Source: Sphingomonas aerophila (GTDB lineage: Bacteria > Pseudomonadota > Alphaproteobacteria > Sphingomonadales > Sphingomonadaceae). From it: a stretch of DNA of 64,000 nucleotides. The position numbers and the translations under genes were made by a program. The first letter of the stretch is position 1. Each line of letters opens with the position of its first letter. Where the stretch lies: positions 468,023 through 532,022 of the forward strand of contig NZ_JACIJK010000001.1 of the NCBI RefSeq assembly GCF_014199305.1, in the 5' to 3' direction. Below, in pieces: positions 33,805 to 42,464 of this stretch. A model generated the notes under the pieces. The model was not told where the DNA came from. It saw only the letters and a list, made by a program, of their open reading frames with translations, and ran no database searches.

Positions 33805-35016
33805 ATGCGGATCGTCGACGTCAACGAGTTCTATTCACCGGTTGGCGGCGGCGTCCGCACCTATCTCGACCGCAAGATCCCGATTCTGTCGTCGCTGGGG
33901 CACGAACTGATCGTGATCGCACCGGGCACGGAGGACCGGGTAGAGGACCGGCCTGGCGGTGGCCGCATCCACTATGTCCGGGCGCCACGGATGCCCTTCG
34001 ACAGCCGCTATGGGCTGTTCTGGGACCGGAAGGCGGTGACCGGGCTGCTCGACCATTATGATCCGGATGTGGTTGAAACATCCTCCCCCTGGCGGCCGGC
34101 GTGGATCGTCGGGGAGTGGCAGGGAAGGGCACTGAAATCCTTCTTCATGCACAACGACAACATGGAAGCGTACGCGATGCGCTGGTTCGAAGGCTTTGCC
34201 TCGCGCGCCCGGATCGAGCAGGCATTCGGTTGGTACACCCGGTACATGGGCCGCTTCCTCCAGCCCTATGACGTGGTGGTGGCGAACGGACCGGCATTGG
34301 CTCGGCGGATGCGCGCGCGCGGCGTCAGGGTCGACGCGGACATCACGCTTGGCATCGAGCGCGAGCACTTCTCCCCGTCGCTGCGTGATGACGCGCTGCG
34401 GCGAGCGCTGCTGGCGCAATGCGGCCTGCCCGAAAGCGGTCACCTGCTGGTCGCGATCGGCCGCCACCACGGGGAAAAGCGCTGGCCGGTGGTGATCGAC
34501 GCGGTGGAGCGCGCTGGTGCGAGCCTGCCGGTGGGACTTGTAATGATCGGGGAGGGGGTGGAGACGCGGGCGCTTGAGCGGCGCGTGGCGGCGAGCCCGC
34601 ACATCCGCCTGTTCCGCCCGGTCCGCGACCGCCACCAGCTCGCGCGCATCATGGCGAGCTGCGATGCCTACATCCACGGCAACGACAGCGAGACATTCGG
34701 GCTGGTGGTGTCCGAGGCGCTTGCCTGCGGCGCGCCGCTGATCGTGCCGGACATCGGCGGGGCGGCGGAGGTCGCTCAGCCGCCCTTTTCCGAAACGTTC
34801 GCCGCGCGTGATGCCCGGGCAGGTGCAGATGCGATTGCGCGGTTGTTTGCGCGCGACGCCGCAATGCTGCGCCGCGCCGCCGCGGTAGCTGCGGTCAAGG
34901 TGCCGAGCGACCAGGATCATGCAGCGATGCTGGTCGACTACTACGCGCGGGCGATCGCCGCGCGTTTACCTGATGAACAAGCGCAGGCGGGAGCGCGGGA
35001 CGTCAACGCGGCGTAG
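33805..35016 (+). CDS. Glycosyltransferase, GT4 family
   Basis: The 403-residue GT-B protein begins MRIVDVNEFYSPVGGGVRTYL, the donor/acceptor loop of GT4 enzymes. It carries the C-terminal catalytic region GRHHGEKRWPVVIDAVERAG, then NDSETFGLVVSEALACGAPLIVPDIGG with the EX7E pair in ETFGLVVSE. It is cytoplasmic, with no membrane segment. A GAGAGGCG ribosome site precedes the ATG. It resembles alpha-mannosyl- or glucosyltransferases (some related proteins make glucosyl- or mannosyl-lipids), but the sugar is not readable. The last 51 nt overlap the convergent GT-C gene. Confidence 0.88.
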   Translation: MRIVDVNEFYSPVGGGVRTYLDRKIPILSSLGHELIVIAPGTEDRVEDRPGGGRIHYVRAPRMPFDSRYGLFWDRKAVTGLLDHYDPDVVETSSPWRPAWIVGEWQGRALKSFFMHNDNMEAYAMRWFEGFASRARIEQAFGWYTRYMGRFLQPYDVVVANGPALARRMRARGVRVDADITLGIEREHFSPSLRDDALRRALLAQCGLPESGHLLVAIGRHHGEKRWPVVIDAVERAGASLPVGLVMIGEGVETRALERRVAASPHIRLFRPVRDRHQLARIMASCDAYIHGNDSETFGLVVSEALACGAPLIVPDIGGAAEVAQPPFSETFAARDARAGADAIARLFARDAAMLRRAAAVAAVKVPSDQDHAAMLVDYYARAIAARLPDEQAQAGARDVNAA

Positions 35017-36420
35017 TCCGCTCGTCAGCGCCCAGCGCTGCATTGCTTGGTCCAGCTCCGGATCGCCAGAGGTCCACCGGTCCTCCCCGCCGACCAGGAC
35101 CGCGGCGGGTGTGTAGGTCGGCATGCGGGCGCGGGAGACAAGGGCGAGTTCTCCTTCCTCCGCGCGATCGAGCAGGCCCGCGCTGCGGAAATAGAAGGGC
35201 CCGGTGGCGAACCGCGGATCGGGCGCCCGGCGCGCCGCCGGCAGCAATTGGGGCGACAATGTCGCGACCGGCACGTCGGGCGCGATACCGGCCCGGTCGA
35301 GCGCTGCCCCGACGGCGCGGCTCTCCGCCATGGCGCGCCATAAGCCCGGCCCGTTTGCGAGTGCGGCGAGAGACGGTGCAAGGCCTGCAACCACAAACAC
35401 GGCCATCGCGACCCGCATCGCCCGTTGTGGCGGCTGGCGAGTCCACAGCAGCGCGAGCGCGATGAACAGGGGCGGCAGCAGCGGCAGCCAATACTGGCGC
35501 CAGGTGGGGCTTGGCAGCAGCGCGGCGAGTAGGCCGGCCAGCATCATCCAGCCCAGCATGTCCGGCCGCCGCCACCGCCGCTCCCGGACAAAAACCAGCG
35601 CCGCAAGCAGCGCCGGGCCGAGCGCCAGAAACTTGAGCGCATCGATGACCTTCGCCCAGTTGGACAGGCGCCAGGCCCTGTCCGTGGCCACGTAATATTC
35701 CGCAGGCGCCTCCATCGGGAAACGAAACACGTCAAACGCGAACCCAGCCGGGCTCTGCCACCATGTCCATGCCAGAAACGCTACTACCGGCAGCGCGCCG
35801 AGCATGACTGCGACGGGCTGGCGTCGGCGGTCTGCCAGGGCAGCGAGCCAATAAGCGCCGGCTGGTAGTGCATAGGACAGCTTGGTCGCGGTGGCGGCGG
35901 CGAGCAGGAGCCCGACCCACGCCGCCGCGCCGTATCCGCTGCCCCGTCGCTCTGCCAGGATTGCGATCCATAACGCGCCGCCGAGCAGCGCAGCGGGCAG
36001 GGCGTCGTTGCGGGCGGTGCCGGCGCTGAACAACAGGATGTCCGTGGTCGCGAACAGCGCTGCTGTACTCAGTGCCACGCGACGGGGTGCGCCGGCGGCC
36101 ATTGCCGCTCCTGCAACCGCGATGACGGCCACACCTGCGAACAGCGCATTGGCGATGCGGAGCGCGGGCCATGCCCATAGTCCCGCGGCGCGGACCAGGG
36201 GCGCCAGCAGGAAGGGCTGCAACGGCGTCTGCAGATAGGCATAATCGCGATACGGCAGCAGCCCGCGCGCGGTCAGCGAGGCGGCGGCGACATATTGGCT
36301 TTCATCATGATCGACCGGCCGCAACATGGCGAGCACCACCAGCACCACGGCGACTGCACCCGCGAACAAGGCGAAGGGCAGCGCGTCACGGGCAGGTGCC
36401 GCCGCGCCGCGATCAGGCAT
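34966..36420 (-). CDS. GT-C type membrane glycosyltransferase (ArnT/PMT-like)
   Basis: The 484-residue protein has about ten to twelve membrane helices. The first loop after helix 1 carries the acidic motif PVDHDESQY, which matches the catalytic Asp-containing loop of GT-C enzymes that use polyprenyl-phosphate sugars. The helix-loop pattern (YRDYAYLQTPLQPFLLAPLVRAAGL) also matches the PMT/ArnT superfamily. The C-terminal ~120 residues form a periplasmic domain. It probably transfers a sugar to lipid A, a glycan or protein in the periplasm. It overlaps ubiG by 8 nt upstream and the convergent GT4 gene downstream. Confidence 0.78.
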   Translation of the reverse strand: MPDRGAAAPARDALPFALFAGAVAVVLVVLAMLRPVDHDESQYVAAASLTARGLLPYRDYAYLQTPLQPFLLAPLVRAAGLWAWPALRIANALFAGVAVIAVAGAAMAAGAPRRVALSTAALFATTDILLFSAGTARNDALPAALLGGALWIAILAERRGSGYGAAAWVGLLLAAATATKLSYALPAGAYWLAALADRRRQPVAVMLGALPVVAFLAWTWWQSPAGFAFDVFRFPMEAPAEYYVATDRAWRLSNWAKVIDALKFLALGPALLAALVFVRERRWRRPDMLGWMMLAGLLAALLPSPTWRQYWLPLLPPLFIALALLWTRQPPQRAMRVAMAVFVVAGLAPSLAALANGPGLWRAMAESRAVGAALDRAGIAPDVPVATLSPQLLPAARRAPDPRFATGPFYFRSAGLLDRAEEGELALVSRARMPTYTPAAVLVGGEDRWTSGDPELDQAMQRWALTSGLRRVDVPRSRLRLFIR

Positions 36421-37162
36421 GAACGGCGGTAATCAGGTAGTCCAGGGCGGTGGAGTCGCTCAGCTCGAACCCTCGCGCCGGGCTGAATGACAGGCCGCGG
36501 ACGTCGCGCACCACCAGCCCCGCAGCGACCAGCAGATCGGTCAGTTCCGCAGGGGTAAGGAATTTGTGCCAGTCATGCGTGCCGCGCGGGATCATGCCCG
36601 TACCCTCTGCGATGCCGATCATGGCGATGCGCGATAGCGGGGTACGGTTGGGGGTGGACAGGATCATCAGCCCGCCCGGTGCGAGCGCGCCGGCCAGCCC
36701 ACGGATGAACGACGCTGGATCGTCCACATGCTCGATCACCTCGAGGCTGGTGACGAGATCGAACGAAGCGGCCCCGATCGCGGCGATGCTGCCCGGACGG
36801 TAGGTGATCGGCAGGCCGGACAAGGCGGCGTGCGCCTCTGCTGCAACGATGTTCTCGGGCGCGGCGTCGATGCCGGTGACCTCCGCGCCAAGGCGGGCGA
36901 GCGGCTCGCAAAGCAGCCCGGCGCCACAGCCGAGATCCAGCGCGGTACGCCCGGCGAGCGGCTGGAAGCTGCTCGGATCGCCGCCCCAATGTGCATCGGC
37001 AGCCTCGCGGATATAGCGCAATCGCGGCGGGCCCAGCCGGTGCAGCATGGCCGAGGAGCCCTTGGGATTCCACCAGTCGGCCGCCAGCTTGCCGAAGTGC
37101 GCGGCCTCCTGCGCGTTGATGGTCGCGTTCGCCGCAGACCCGATCGTGCTTGTGCTTGCCAT
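36413..37162 (-). CDS. ubiG: Ubiquinone biosynthesis O-methyltransferase
   Basis: UbiG performs both O-methylations in ubiquinone synthesis. The 249-residue SAM-dependent enzyme has the family N terminus INAQEAAHFGKLAADWWNPKGSSAMLHRLGPPRLRYI, the SAM motif TALDLGCGAGLLCEPLARLGAEVTGIDAAPENI and the ILSTPNRTPLSRI strand. A GATAGGAAC ribosome site precedes the ATG. It diverges from lysC across 54 nt; this arrangement is common in alphaproteobacteria. Ubiquinone links it functionally to the ctaCD oxidase chain. Confidence 0.95.
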   Translation of the reverse strand: MASTSTIGSAANATINAQEAAHFGKLAADWWNPKGSSAMLHRLGPPRLRYIREAADAHWGGDPSSFQPLAGRTALDLGCGAGLLCEPLARLGAEVTGIDAAPENIVAAEAHAALSGLPITYRPGSIAAIGAASFDLVTSLEVIEHVDDPASFIRGLAGALAPGGLMILSTPNRTPLSRIAMIGIAEGTGMIPRGTHDWHKFLTPAELTDLLVAAGLVVRDVRGLSFSPARGFELSDSTALDYLITAVHA

Positions 37163-37216
37163 GGTCGGTTCCTATCAGGGCGCCCGCTTGTCCCCAAGGA
37201 GGATGTTGCCACCGCC

Positions 37217-38488
37217 ATGGCTCGGATCGTGATGAAGTTCGGTGGCACCTCCATGGCCGGCATAGAGCGCATTCGCAGTGTCGCCGCGCGCGTGAAGCGC
37301 GAGGTGGAGGCAGGCAACCAGGTAGCGGTTGTCGTATCCGCCATGGCCGGGGAGACCGACCGGCTGGTCGGATTCTGTCGCGAAGCATCCGCGCTGTACG
37401 ACCCGCGCGAATACGACGTGGTGGTGTCGGCGGGCGAGCAGGTGACGAGCGGGCTGCTTGCGATCGCGCTCCAAGCAATCGGCGTGCCGGCGCGCTCCTG
37501 GCTTGGCTGGCAGCTGCCCATCCATACCGACGAGGCGTTCGCCAAGGCGCGGATCGGCACGATCGACACTGCCGCGCTGGATGCGAGCCTGTCGGCAGGC
37601 GAGGTCGCGGTGATCCCGGGCTTTCAAGGCGTGGCCGAGGGCGGGCGCATTACCACGCTGGGCCGGGGAGGCTCCGACACCTCCGCCGTGGCGGTGGCGG
37701 CGGCAATGGGGGCGGAGCGCTGCGACATCTACACGGACGTCGACGGCGTCTACACGACCGATCCGCGCATCGTGCCCCGCGCGCGCAAGCTGCACCAGGT
37801 GACCTATGAGGAGATGCTGGAGCTTGCCAGCGTCGGCGCCAAGGTGCTCCAGACCCGGTCGGTCGGGCTGGCGATGAAGGAAGGGGTCCGCGTCCAGGTG
37901 TTGTCGTCCTTCACCGGGCCGGATGCACCGATGGCAGACACGCTGCCCGGCACGATGATCGTGGGCGAAGAGGAGATCGAAGCAGTGGAACGGCAGGTCA
38001 TCACCGGCATCGCGCACGACAAGAACGAGGCCAAGATCACGCTGACGCGTGTGCCAGACAAGCCGGGCGCCGTGGCCGCGATCTTCGCGCCGCTGGCCGA
38101 CGCCAACATCAACGTCGACATGATCATCCAGAACATCGCGCATCAGGCCGGCCAGGCCGGGCCCGGATCAACCGACGTGACCTTTACCGTGCCTGGCGCC
38201 GACCTGGCGCGGTCCATCGATGCGCTGAACGGGGCGCAGGGCGAGATCGGTTTTGCCGAGCTGGTCCACGATACGCGTGTCGCCAAGATCAGCGTCGTCG
38301 GTGTCGGCATGCGCAGCCACGCTGGCGTTGCCAGCCAGATGTTCACCACGCTGGGCCAGCGCGGCATCAACATCCAGGCGATCTCCACCAGCGAGATCAA
38401 GGTGTCGGTATTGATCCATGAGGACGAAACCGAACTGGCGGTGCGCGTCCTTCACACCGCCTATGGACTGGACGCCGAAGCGGCCTGA
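37217..38488 (+). CDS. lysC: Aspartate kinase
   Basis: LysC phosphorylates aspartate, opening lysine, threonine and methionine synthesis. The 423-residue product starts with the kinase motif MKFGGTSM. It keeps VVSAMAGETDRLVGF, TLGRGGSDTSAVAVAAAMGAERCDIYTDVDGVYTTDPRIV, and two C-terminal ACT domains (about 262-340 and 345-415) for feedback control, the second including MRSHAGVASQMFTTLGQRGINIQAISTSEIKVSVLI. An AAGGAGG site lies 11 nt upstream of the chosen ATG. The 3' end overlaps the convergent transporter gene by 28 nt. Confidence 0.97.
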   Translation: MARIVMKFGGTSMAGIERIRSVAARVKREVEAGNQVAVVVSAMAGETDRLVGFCREASALYDPREYDVVVSAGEQVTSGLLAIALQAIGVPARSWLGWQLPIHTDEAFAKARIGTIDTAALDASLSAGEVAVIPGFQGVAEGGRITTLGRGGSDTSAVAVAAAMGAERCDIYTDVDGVYTTDPRIVPRARKLHQVTYEEMLELASVGAKVLQTRSVGLAMKEGVRVQVLSSFTGPDAPMADTLPGTMIVGEEEIEAVERQVITGIAHDKNEAKITLTRVPDKPGAVAAIFAPLADANINVDMIIQNIAHQAGQAGPGSTDVTFTVPGADLARSIDALNGAQGEIGFAELVHDTRVAKISVVGVGMRSHAGVASQMFTTLGQRGINIQAISTSEIKVSVLIHEDETELAVRVLHTAYGLDAEAA

Positions 38489-39747
38489 GCAGCGGCGGGC
38501 AAGCGCCACAGCACCGGCAGAACGGCAAGCGCGACAACGGCGATCATTGCGCCCGGTGCCGGCGTCCAGCCGGTTTGTTCGACCAGTAGTTGCGCCACCA
38601 GCGGGGCAAGCCCGCCAAAGATCGCGGTGGCGGTGGTCGCGCCGAGCGCCAGGCCCGACAAGCGGCCTTCACCCGGAAACAGCTCTGCCGTGGCGACCGC
38701 GCCCACGGCGCTGACCGCGCCCGCCAGGGCGGCGAGCAGCAAGGCGCCGGTGACCATCTGCGCCGCCGAGCCAGTCGCCATCCAACCGAACATGACGAGC
38801 GGCAACGCCGCGCCGAGCACTGCCAGGGCCAACAGTATCGGCCGGCGTCCGACGCGATCGGACAAGGCGCCAACCAAGGGCGTCACGGCGATCACCACCA
38901 GCGCAGCCGCAGTCGCGAGCCACAGCGCAGTTGCTTCGGCCAGCGGCCCTAACGTGGAGAGGAAGGCCGGCACATAGGTGATGCCGACATAGTAGGTGAT
39001 CGACCCCAATGCCGAGATCGCGAAACCCCGCGCGACTGCCTGGGGGTGTCGCAACAGGGTATTGCGTAAAGGCCGGGCGGGAATGCTGCCCTGCGCGCGT
39101 TGGCGCAGGAAGTCGGGCGACTCCTCCATCGCCGCCCGCGCGACCAGCACTATCGCGGCGAGCGCTGCCCCGATCAGAAAGGGGATGCGCCAGCCCCAAC
39201 CGTCGAGCGCCGCCCGATCGAGCGAGCCGACGGTTGCGGCCGACACTGCAACCGCCAGCAGCCCGCCGACCTCGCTTGCGGCGGCGGCGCAGGAGGTGAC
39301 CAGGCCACGGCGACCGGATGGTGCTCCTTCCAGAAGGTAGGCTACGACGCCCGTGTACTCGCCACCGACCGCAAAGGCCGTGACACAGCGCAGGACGAGT
39401 AGCAGCCACCCCGCGGCGGGCCCGATCGCCTGATGGGTCGGCAGCATCGCCGTGACAAGGGTGGCAATCGTGACCATCGCCATCGAGCCCAGCAACGACA
39501 CGCGTCGGCCAAAGCGATCGCCGAGATGGCCGAACACCGCAGCGCCCAAAGGCCTAAGCAGATAAGCGATGGCGAAGCCGCCGAGCGTCGCGATCAGCGA
39601 CATGCGACCGCCGCCATAGAAGACCCGCGCGAGCACGGTCGACAGATAGAGGTAGACGGTGAAGTCGTACCATTCGACCACCGTGGACAGGGCGGCAAGC
39701 ACAAGGGAACTGGTCGCGATCGGCCTGTCCGGCGCCTGTGCATGCAT
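38461..39747 (-). CDS. MFS transporter, metabolite:H+ symporter (MHS) type
   Basis: The 428-residue protein has twelve membrane helices. The MHS signature of the ProP/ShiA group is visible: SSLVLAALSTVVEWYDFTVYLYLSTVLARVFYGG in helix 1, FGHLGDRFGRRVSLLGSMAMV in loop 2-3, and GGEYTGVVAYLLEGAPSGRRGLVTS in helix 5. Loop 8-9 has VGALSDRVGRRPILLALAVLG. Substrates in this group include osmolytes, organic acids and shikimate; this one cannot be assigned. A start two codons earlier is possible. Its 3' end runs into lysC. Confidence 0.88.
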   Translation of the reverse strand: MHAQAPDRPIATSSLVLAALSTVVEWYDFTVYLYLSTVLARVFYGGGRMSLIATLGGFAIAYLLRPLGAAVFGHLGDRFGRRVSLLGSMAMVTIATLVTAMLPTHQAIGPAAGWLLLVLRCVTAFAVGGEYTGVVAYLLEGAPSGRRGLVTSCAAAASEVGGLLAVAVSAATVGSLDRAALDGWGWRIPFLIGAALAAIVLVARAAMEESPDFLRQRAQGSIPARPLRNTLLRHPQAVARGFAISALGSITYYVGITYVPAFLSTLGPLAEATALWLATAAALVVIAVTPLVGALSDRVGRRPILLALAVLGAALPLVMFGWMATGSAAQMVTGALLLAALAGAVSAVGAVATAELFPGEGRLSGLALGATTATAIFGGLAPLVAQLLVEQTGWTPAPGAMIAVVALAVLPVLWRLPAAAQAASASSP

Positions 39748-39846
39748 GACGTATGTTCCCGATTCCGCGGCACTTGTCGGGGCGCATCGACGCGATGGCA
39801 AGTGACACGCTTGCCGGGAGACGCATCGGCGCGGTAGGCCCGCACG

Positions 39847-40908
39847 ATGACCGATACGCTTGCGCCCGCCCCCAAAGCCACTGACTCCGCGTCCGCTGGA
39901 CGTGAGCGATTGAGTCGCTTGATGTCGCGTGGCGCTGCGTTCCTGGGCAGCGAGGTTGCGGTGCTGGGCGGTGCCATGTCCTGGGTCAGCGAGCGCAACC
40001 TGGTCGCCGCGATCAGCAATGCGGGCGGTTTCGGCGTGATCGCATGTGGGGCGATGACGCCCGAACTGCTCGATACGGAGATCGCCGCGACCAAGGCGCT
40101 GACGGGAAAGCCGTTCGGGGTGAACCTGATCACCATGCACCCGCAATTATCGGAGCTGATTGCGGTGTGCGCGCGGCACGGTGTCGGCCATGTCGTGCTT
40201 GCCGGCGGGCTGCCGCCCAAGGGTTCCCTGGAAGCGATCAAGGGTGCCGGTGCGCGATGCATCTGCTTTGCCCCGACCCTGGCGCTGGCCAAGAAGCTGA
40301 TCCGGTCGGGCGTTGATGCGCTGGTGATCGAGGGCATGGAGGCGGGCGGGCACATCGGCCCGGTTTCCACGTCCGTGCTGGCTCAGGAGATGCTGCCGGA
40401 GATCGCCGGGGCTGTGCCGGTGTTCGTCGCTGGCGGGATCGGGCGTGGAGAGGCGATCGCAGGCTATCTCGAAATGGGTGCGGCGGGAGTCCAGCTGGGC
40501 ACTCGCTTCGTGTGCGCGACTGAATCAATCGCGCATCCCAACTTCAAGCGCGCCTTTATTCGTGCGTCTGCCCGCGATGCGGTGGCCAGCGTGCAATATG
40601 ACGCTCGACTGCCCGTGATCCCGGTACGCGCGCTCAAGAACGCGGCCTCCGACCTGTTCTCGGCCAAGCAGCGCGAAGTCGCCGGACGGCTGGATGAGAA
40701 TGCGGTGGCGATGGCCGAGGCGCAGCTGGAGATCGAACATTATTGGGCAGGCGCGTTGCGCCGGGCGGTCGTGGATGGCGATGTCGAGCATGGGTCGGTG
40801 ATGGCGGGGCAGTCGGTGGGTATGGTGACGCGCGAGGAGCCCGCGGCCGCGATCCTGGCCGAGTTGATGGACGAAGCGGCCGCGGCGTTGGGGCGTCGGG
40901 CGGGCTGA
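39847..40908 (+). CDS. Nitronate monooxygenase / NAD(P)H-dependent flavin oxidoreductase-like protein
   Basis: The 353-residue TIM-barrel flavoprotein is of the NMO/2-nitropropane dioxygenase-like class. Visible features are GAMSWVSERNLVAAISNAGGFGVIACGAM near the N terminus, TGKPFGVNLITMHPQ, EGMEAGGHIGPVSTSVLAQEM, and the FMN phosphate loop VFVAGGIGRGEAIAGYLEMGAAGVQLGTRF. The motif set fits both nitronate monooxygenases and enoyl-ACP reductase II-like (FabK) enzymes. The activity cannot be told apart by eye, and a housekeeping role is possible. It diverges from the MFS gene over 99 nt. Confidence 0.82.
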   Translation: MTDTLAPAPKATDSASAGRERLSRLMSRGAAFLGSEVAVLGGAMSWVSERNLVAAISNAGGFGVIACGAMTPELLDTEIAATKALTGKPFGVNLITMHPQLSELIAVCARHGVGHVVLAGGLPPKGSLEAIKGAGARCICFAPTLALAKKLIRSGVDALVIEGMEAGGHIGPVSTSVLAQEMLPEIAGAVPVFVAGGIGRGEAIAGYLEMGAAGVQLGTRFVCATESIAHPNFKRAFIRASARDAVASVQYDARLPVIPVRALKNAASDLFSAKQREVAGRLDENAVAMAEAQLEIEHYWAGALRRAVVDGDVEHGSVMAGQSVGMVTREEPAAAILAELMDEAAAALGRRAG

Positions 40909-40978
40909 CCCGCGCGGCAGCCATGTGGCCGCAGCGAGGTCGGCTTTCCGGGGTGGCTGATCCGGGTGAGCCGTTCCG

Positions 40979-40994
40979 CTAACCAACCGTTAAC
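40979..40994. promoter_or_regulatory. CtrA-like motif upstream of the lipoprotein gene
   Basis: CTAACCAACCGTTAAC differs from TTAA-N7-TTAAC at a single base and lies 49 nt before the ATG of the next gene, in a typical promoter position. CtrA binding is inferred. Confidence 0.4.
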
Positions 40995-41042
40995 CGTATA
41001 ACCTGATGCTGAGGGCACGTTTCAGCGTTCAAGGGTGTGGCC

Positions 41043-41942
41043 ATGCGGCGTCTCGCTTACCTCCTTCTCCCCCTGCTCGCGGGTTGCGCGACCCGGTCGG
41101 CAGATGTTGCGATGGTTGTGCCCCCGGTGGCGCCCGCTCCGGCACCGATCGCGCCGCCGCTGCCCGCCGGGGCGACGCCGGGGATGCGGGTGCCGGTCGC
41201 CTTGGCAGATGGCAGCTTTCCCACGCCGAACCAGCACCTGTCCGCAGCTGCGACCTTGTGGCACCTGCGCGCCGGGCTGAACGTCGCCGCGCTCGCCTGT
41301 CCGGGCGTTCAGGGCGCCACGATCATCGCGAGCTACAACGCCCTGCTGCGCCAGGAAAAAGCGGCACTGGCGGCAGCGGAGGCGAGCTATGCGGCCGAGT
41401 TCCGCCAAGGTGGGGGCGACTGGCGCGATCGTTACGATGATTCGATGACGCGGCTGTACAACTTCTTTTCACAAACGCCGGCCCGTAACGGCCTGTGCGC
41501 GGCGGCGGAGCGGACGCTTGCGATGCTATCGACGGCCCCTGCGGGCACTGTTGCGACCGCCGCGTCGGTGCAACTCGCTGCCATCGACCAGCCCTTTGTC
41601 GAGTTCTACCGCGCTTATGATTCATGGCGCACGGGCGCGATGGCAGGAGTACCTCCGGTCGTGATCGCCGCGGCGGCGCCGCCGGTCGTGGTCGCAAGCC
41701 GGCCTCAGCTTGCGCAACAGGGGACGTTGCAGCCCGTTGCCGCCCGACCTGTCCCGGGGGCGACGCCGGCGCGCGAGGCCGCGGTTCTGGTTTCGGGGCC
41801 AGCCCGTGCGCCGGCCGTGCGGTCAATCCCGGTCGCCGCCACGGGCGCGATGGCGGTGGCAGTGCCGCAGCGGCCGCGGCCCCGGCCCCGGCTGGAACTC
41901 GACCCGTCCGTGTTCGAAATCGCGGTTCCGCCGACGCGCTGA
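41043..41942 (+). CDS. Proline/alanine-rich lipoprotein, unknown function
   Basis: The 299-residue product has a lipoprotein signal peptide with LLAGC (Cys about residue 13). A Pro/Ala linker follows, then a helical domain (about 60-200) containing NQHLSAAATLWHLRAGLNVAALACPG, YNALLRQEKAALAAAEASYAAEF and RNGLCAAAERTLAMLS. A second long Pro/Ala/Arg-rich tail ends in FEIAVPP. The helical part occurs in uncharacterised sphingomonad proteins as far as I recall. It stands alone just before the tol-pal genes, so an envelope role is plausible. ATG 41043 was preferred over the GTG two codons earlier. Confidence 0.75.
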   Translation: MRRLAYLLLPLLAGCATRSADVAMVVPPVAPAPAPIAPPLPAGATPGMRVPVALADGSFPTPNQHLSAAATLWHLRAGLNVAALACPGVQGATIIASYNALLRQEKAALAAAEASYAAEFRQGGGDWRDRYDDSMTRLYNFFSQTPARNGLCAAAERTLAMLSTAPAGTVATAASVQLAAIDQPFVEFYRAYDSWRTGAMAGVPPVVIAAAAPPVVVASRPQLAQQGTLQPVAARPVPGATPAREAAVLVSGPARAPAVRSIPVAATGAMAVAVPQRPRPRPRLELDPSVFEIAVPPTR

Positions 41943-41990
41943 TCGCGAGCGGGGTTTTCCCCGCTGGTCGGTTAGGTTAACAGCCAGCGG

Positions 41991-42464
41991 GTGAATTCGC
42001 AGGCCCGCCCAGATCTGCCCGCGACGGGTTATCTCGACGGTGCCGAGCACTGCTATCCCGTGCGCGCTTATTTCGAGGACACGGATCCGTCCGGCGTCGT
42101 CTATCACGCCAATTATCTCCGCTATCTGGAGCGGGCGCGAACGGAATGGTTGCGCCTGGTCGGGATTGACCATGGTGCCCGCGTCGCGGCCGGTGAGGGC
42201 GCGTATGCGGTTGCCGATCTGCACCTGCGCTTTTCTGCTCCGGCGCGGGTGGACGAGGCGTTGCTCGTGGTATCGCGGCTTGGTCGAATACGCGCGGCGG
42301 GCGTCGTCGTTCATCAGGAAGTCAGGCGGGGCGAGCTCTTGCTCGTCGCCGCGACCGTCACGCTTGCGCTGGTCACGGCGGCAGGACGACCAGTGCGTCA
42401 GCCGGCGGCCTGGATCGCAATTTTCGAGGGCCTTGCCGCCCAGGGAGAACAACCGAGGCCATGA
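41991..42464 (+). CDS. ybgC: Tol-Pal-associated acyl-CoA thioesterase YbgC
   Basis: The 157-residue hotdog-fold thioesterase is the usual first gene of tol-pal clusters. The catalytic motif is YFEDTDPSGVVYHANYLRYLERARTEWLR (Asp in the DTD position, about residue 31), followed by DLHLRFSAPARVDEALLV. In proteobacteria it acts on short-chain or ACP-linked acyl groups and is thought to serve phospholipid metabolism. The start is GTG; its stop overlaps the tolQ start by 4 nt. It falls 48 nt after the lipoprotein gene. Confidence 0.92.
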   Translation: MNSQARPDLPATGYLDGAEHCYPVRAYFEDTDPSGVVYHANYLRYLERARTEWLRLVGIDHGARVAAGEGAYAVADLHLRFSAPARVDEALLVVSRLGRIRAAGVVVHQEVRRGELLLVAATVTLALVTAAGRPVRQPAAWIAIFEGLAAQGEQPRP

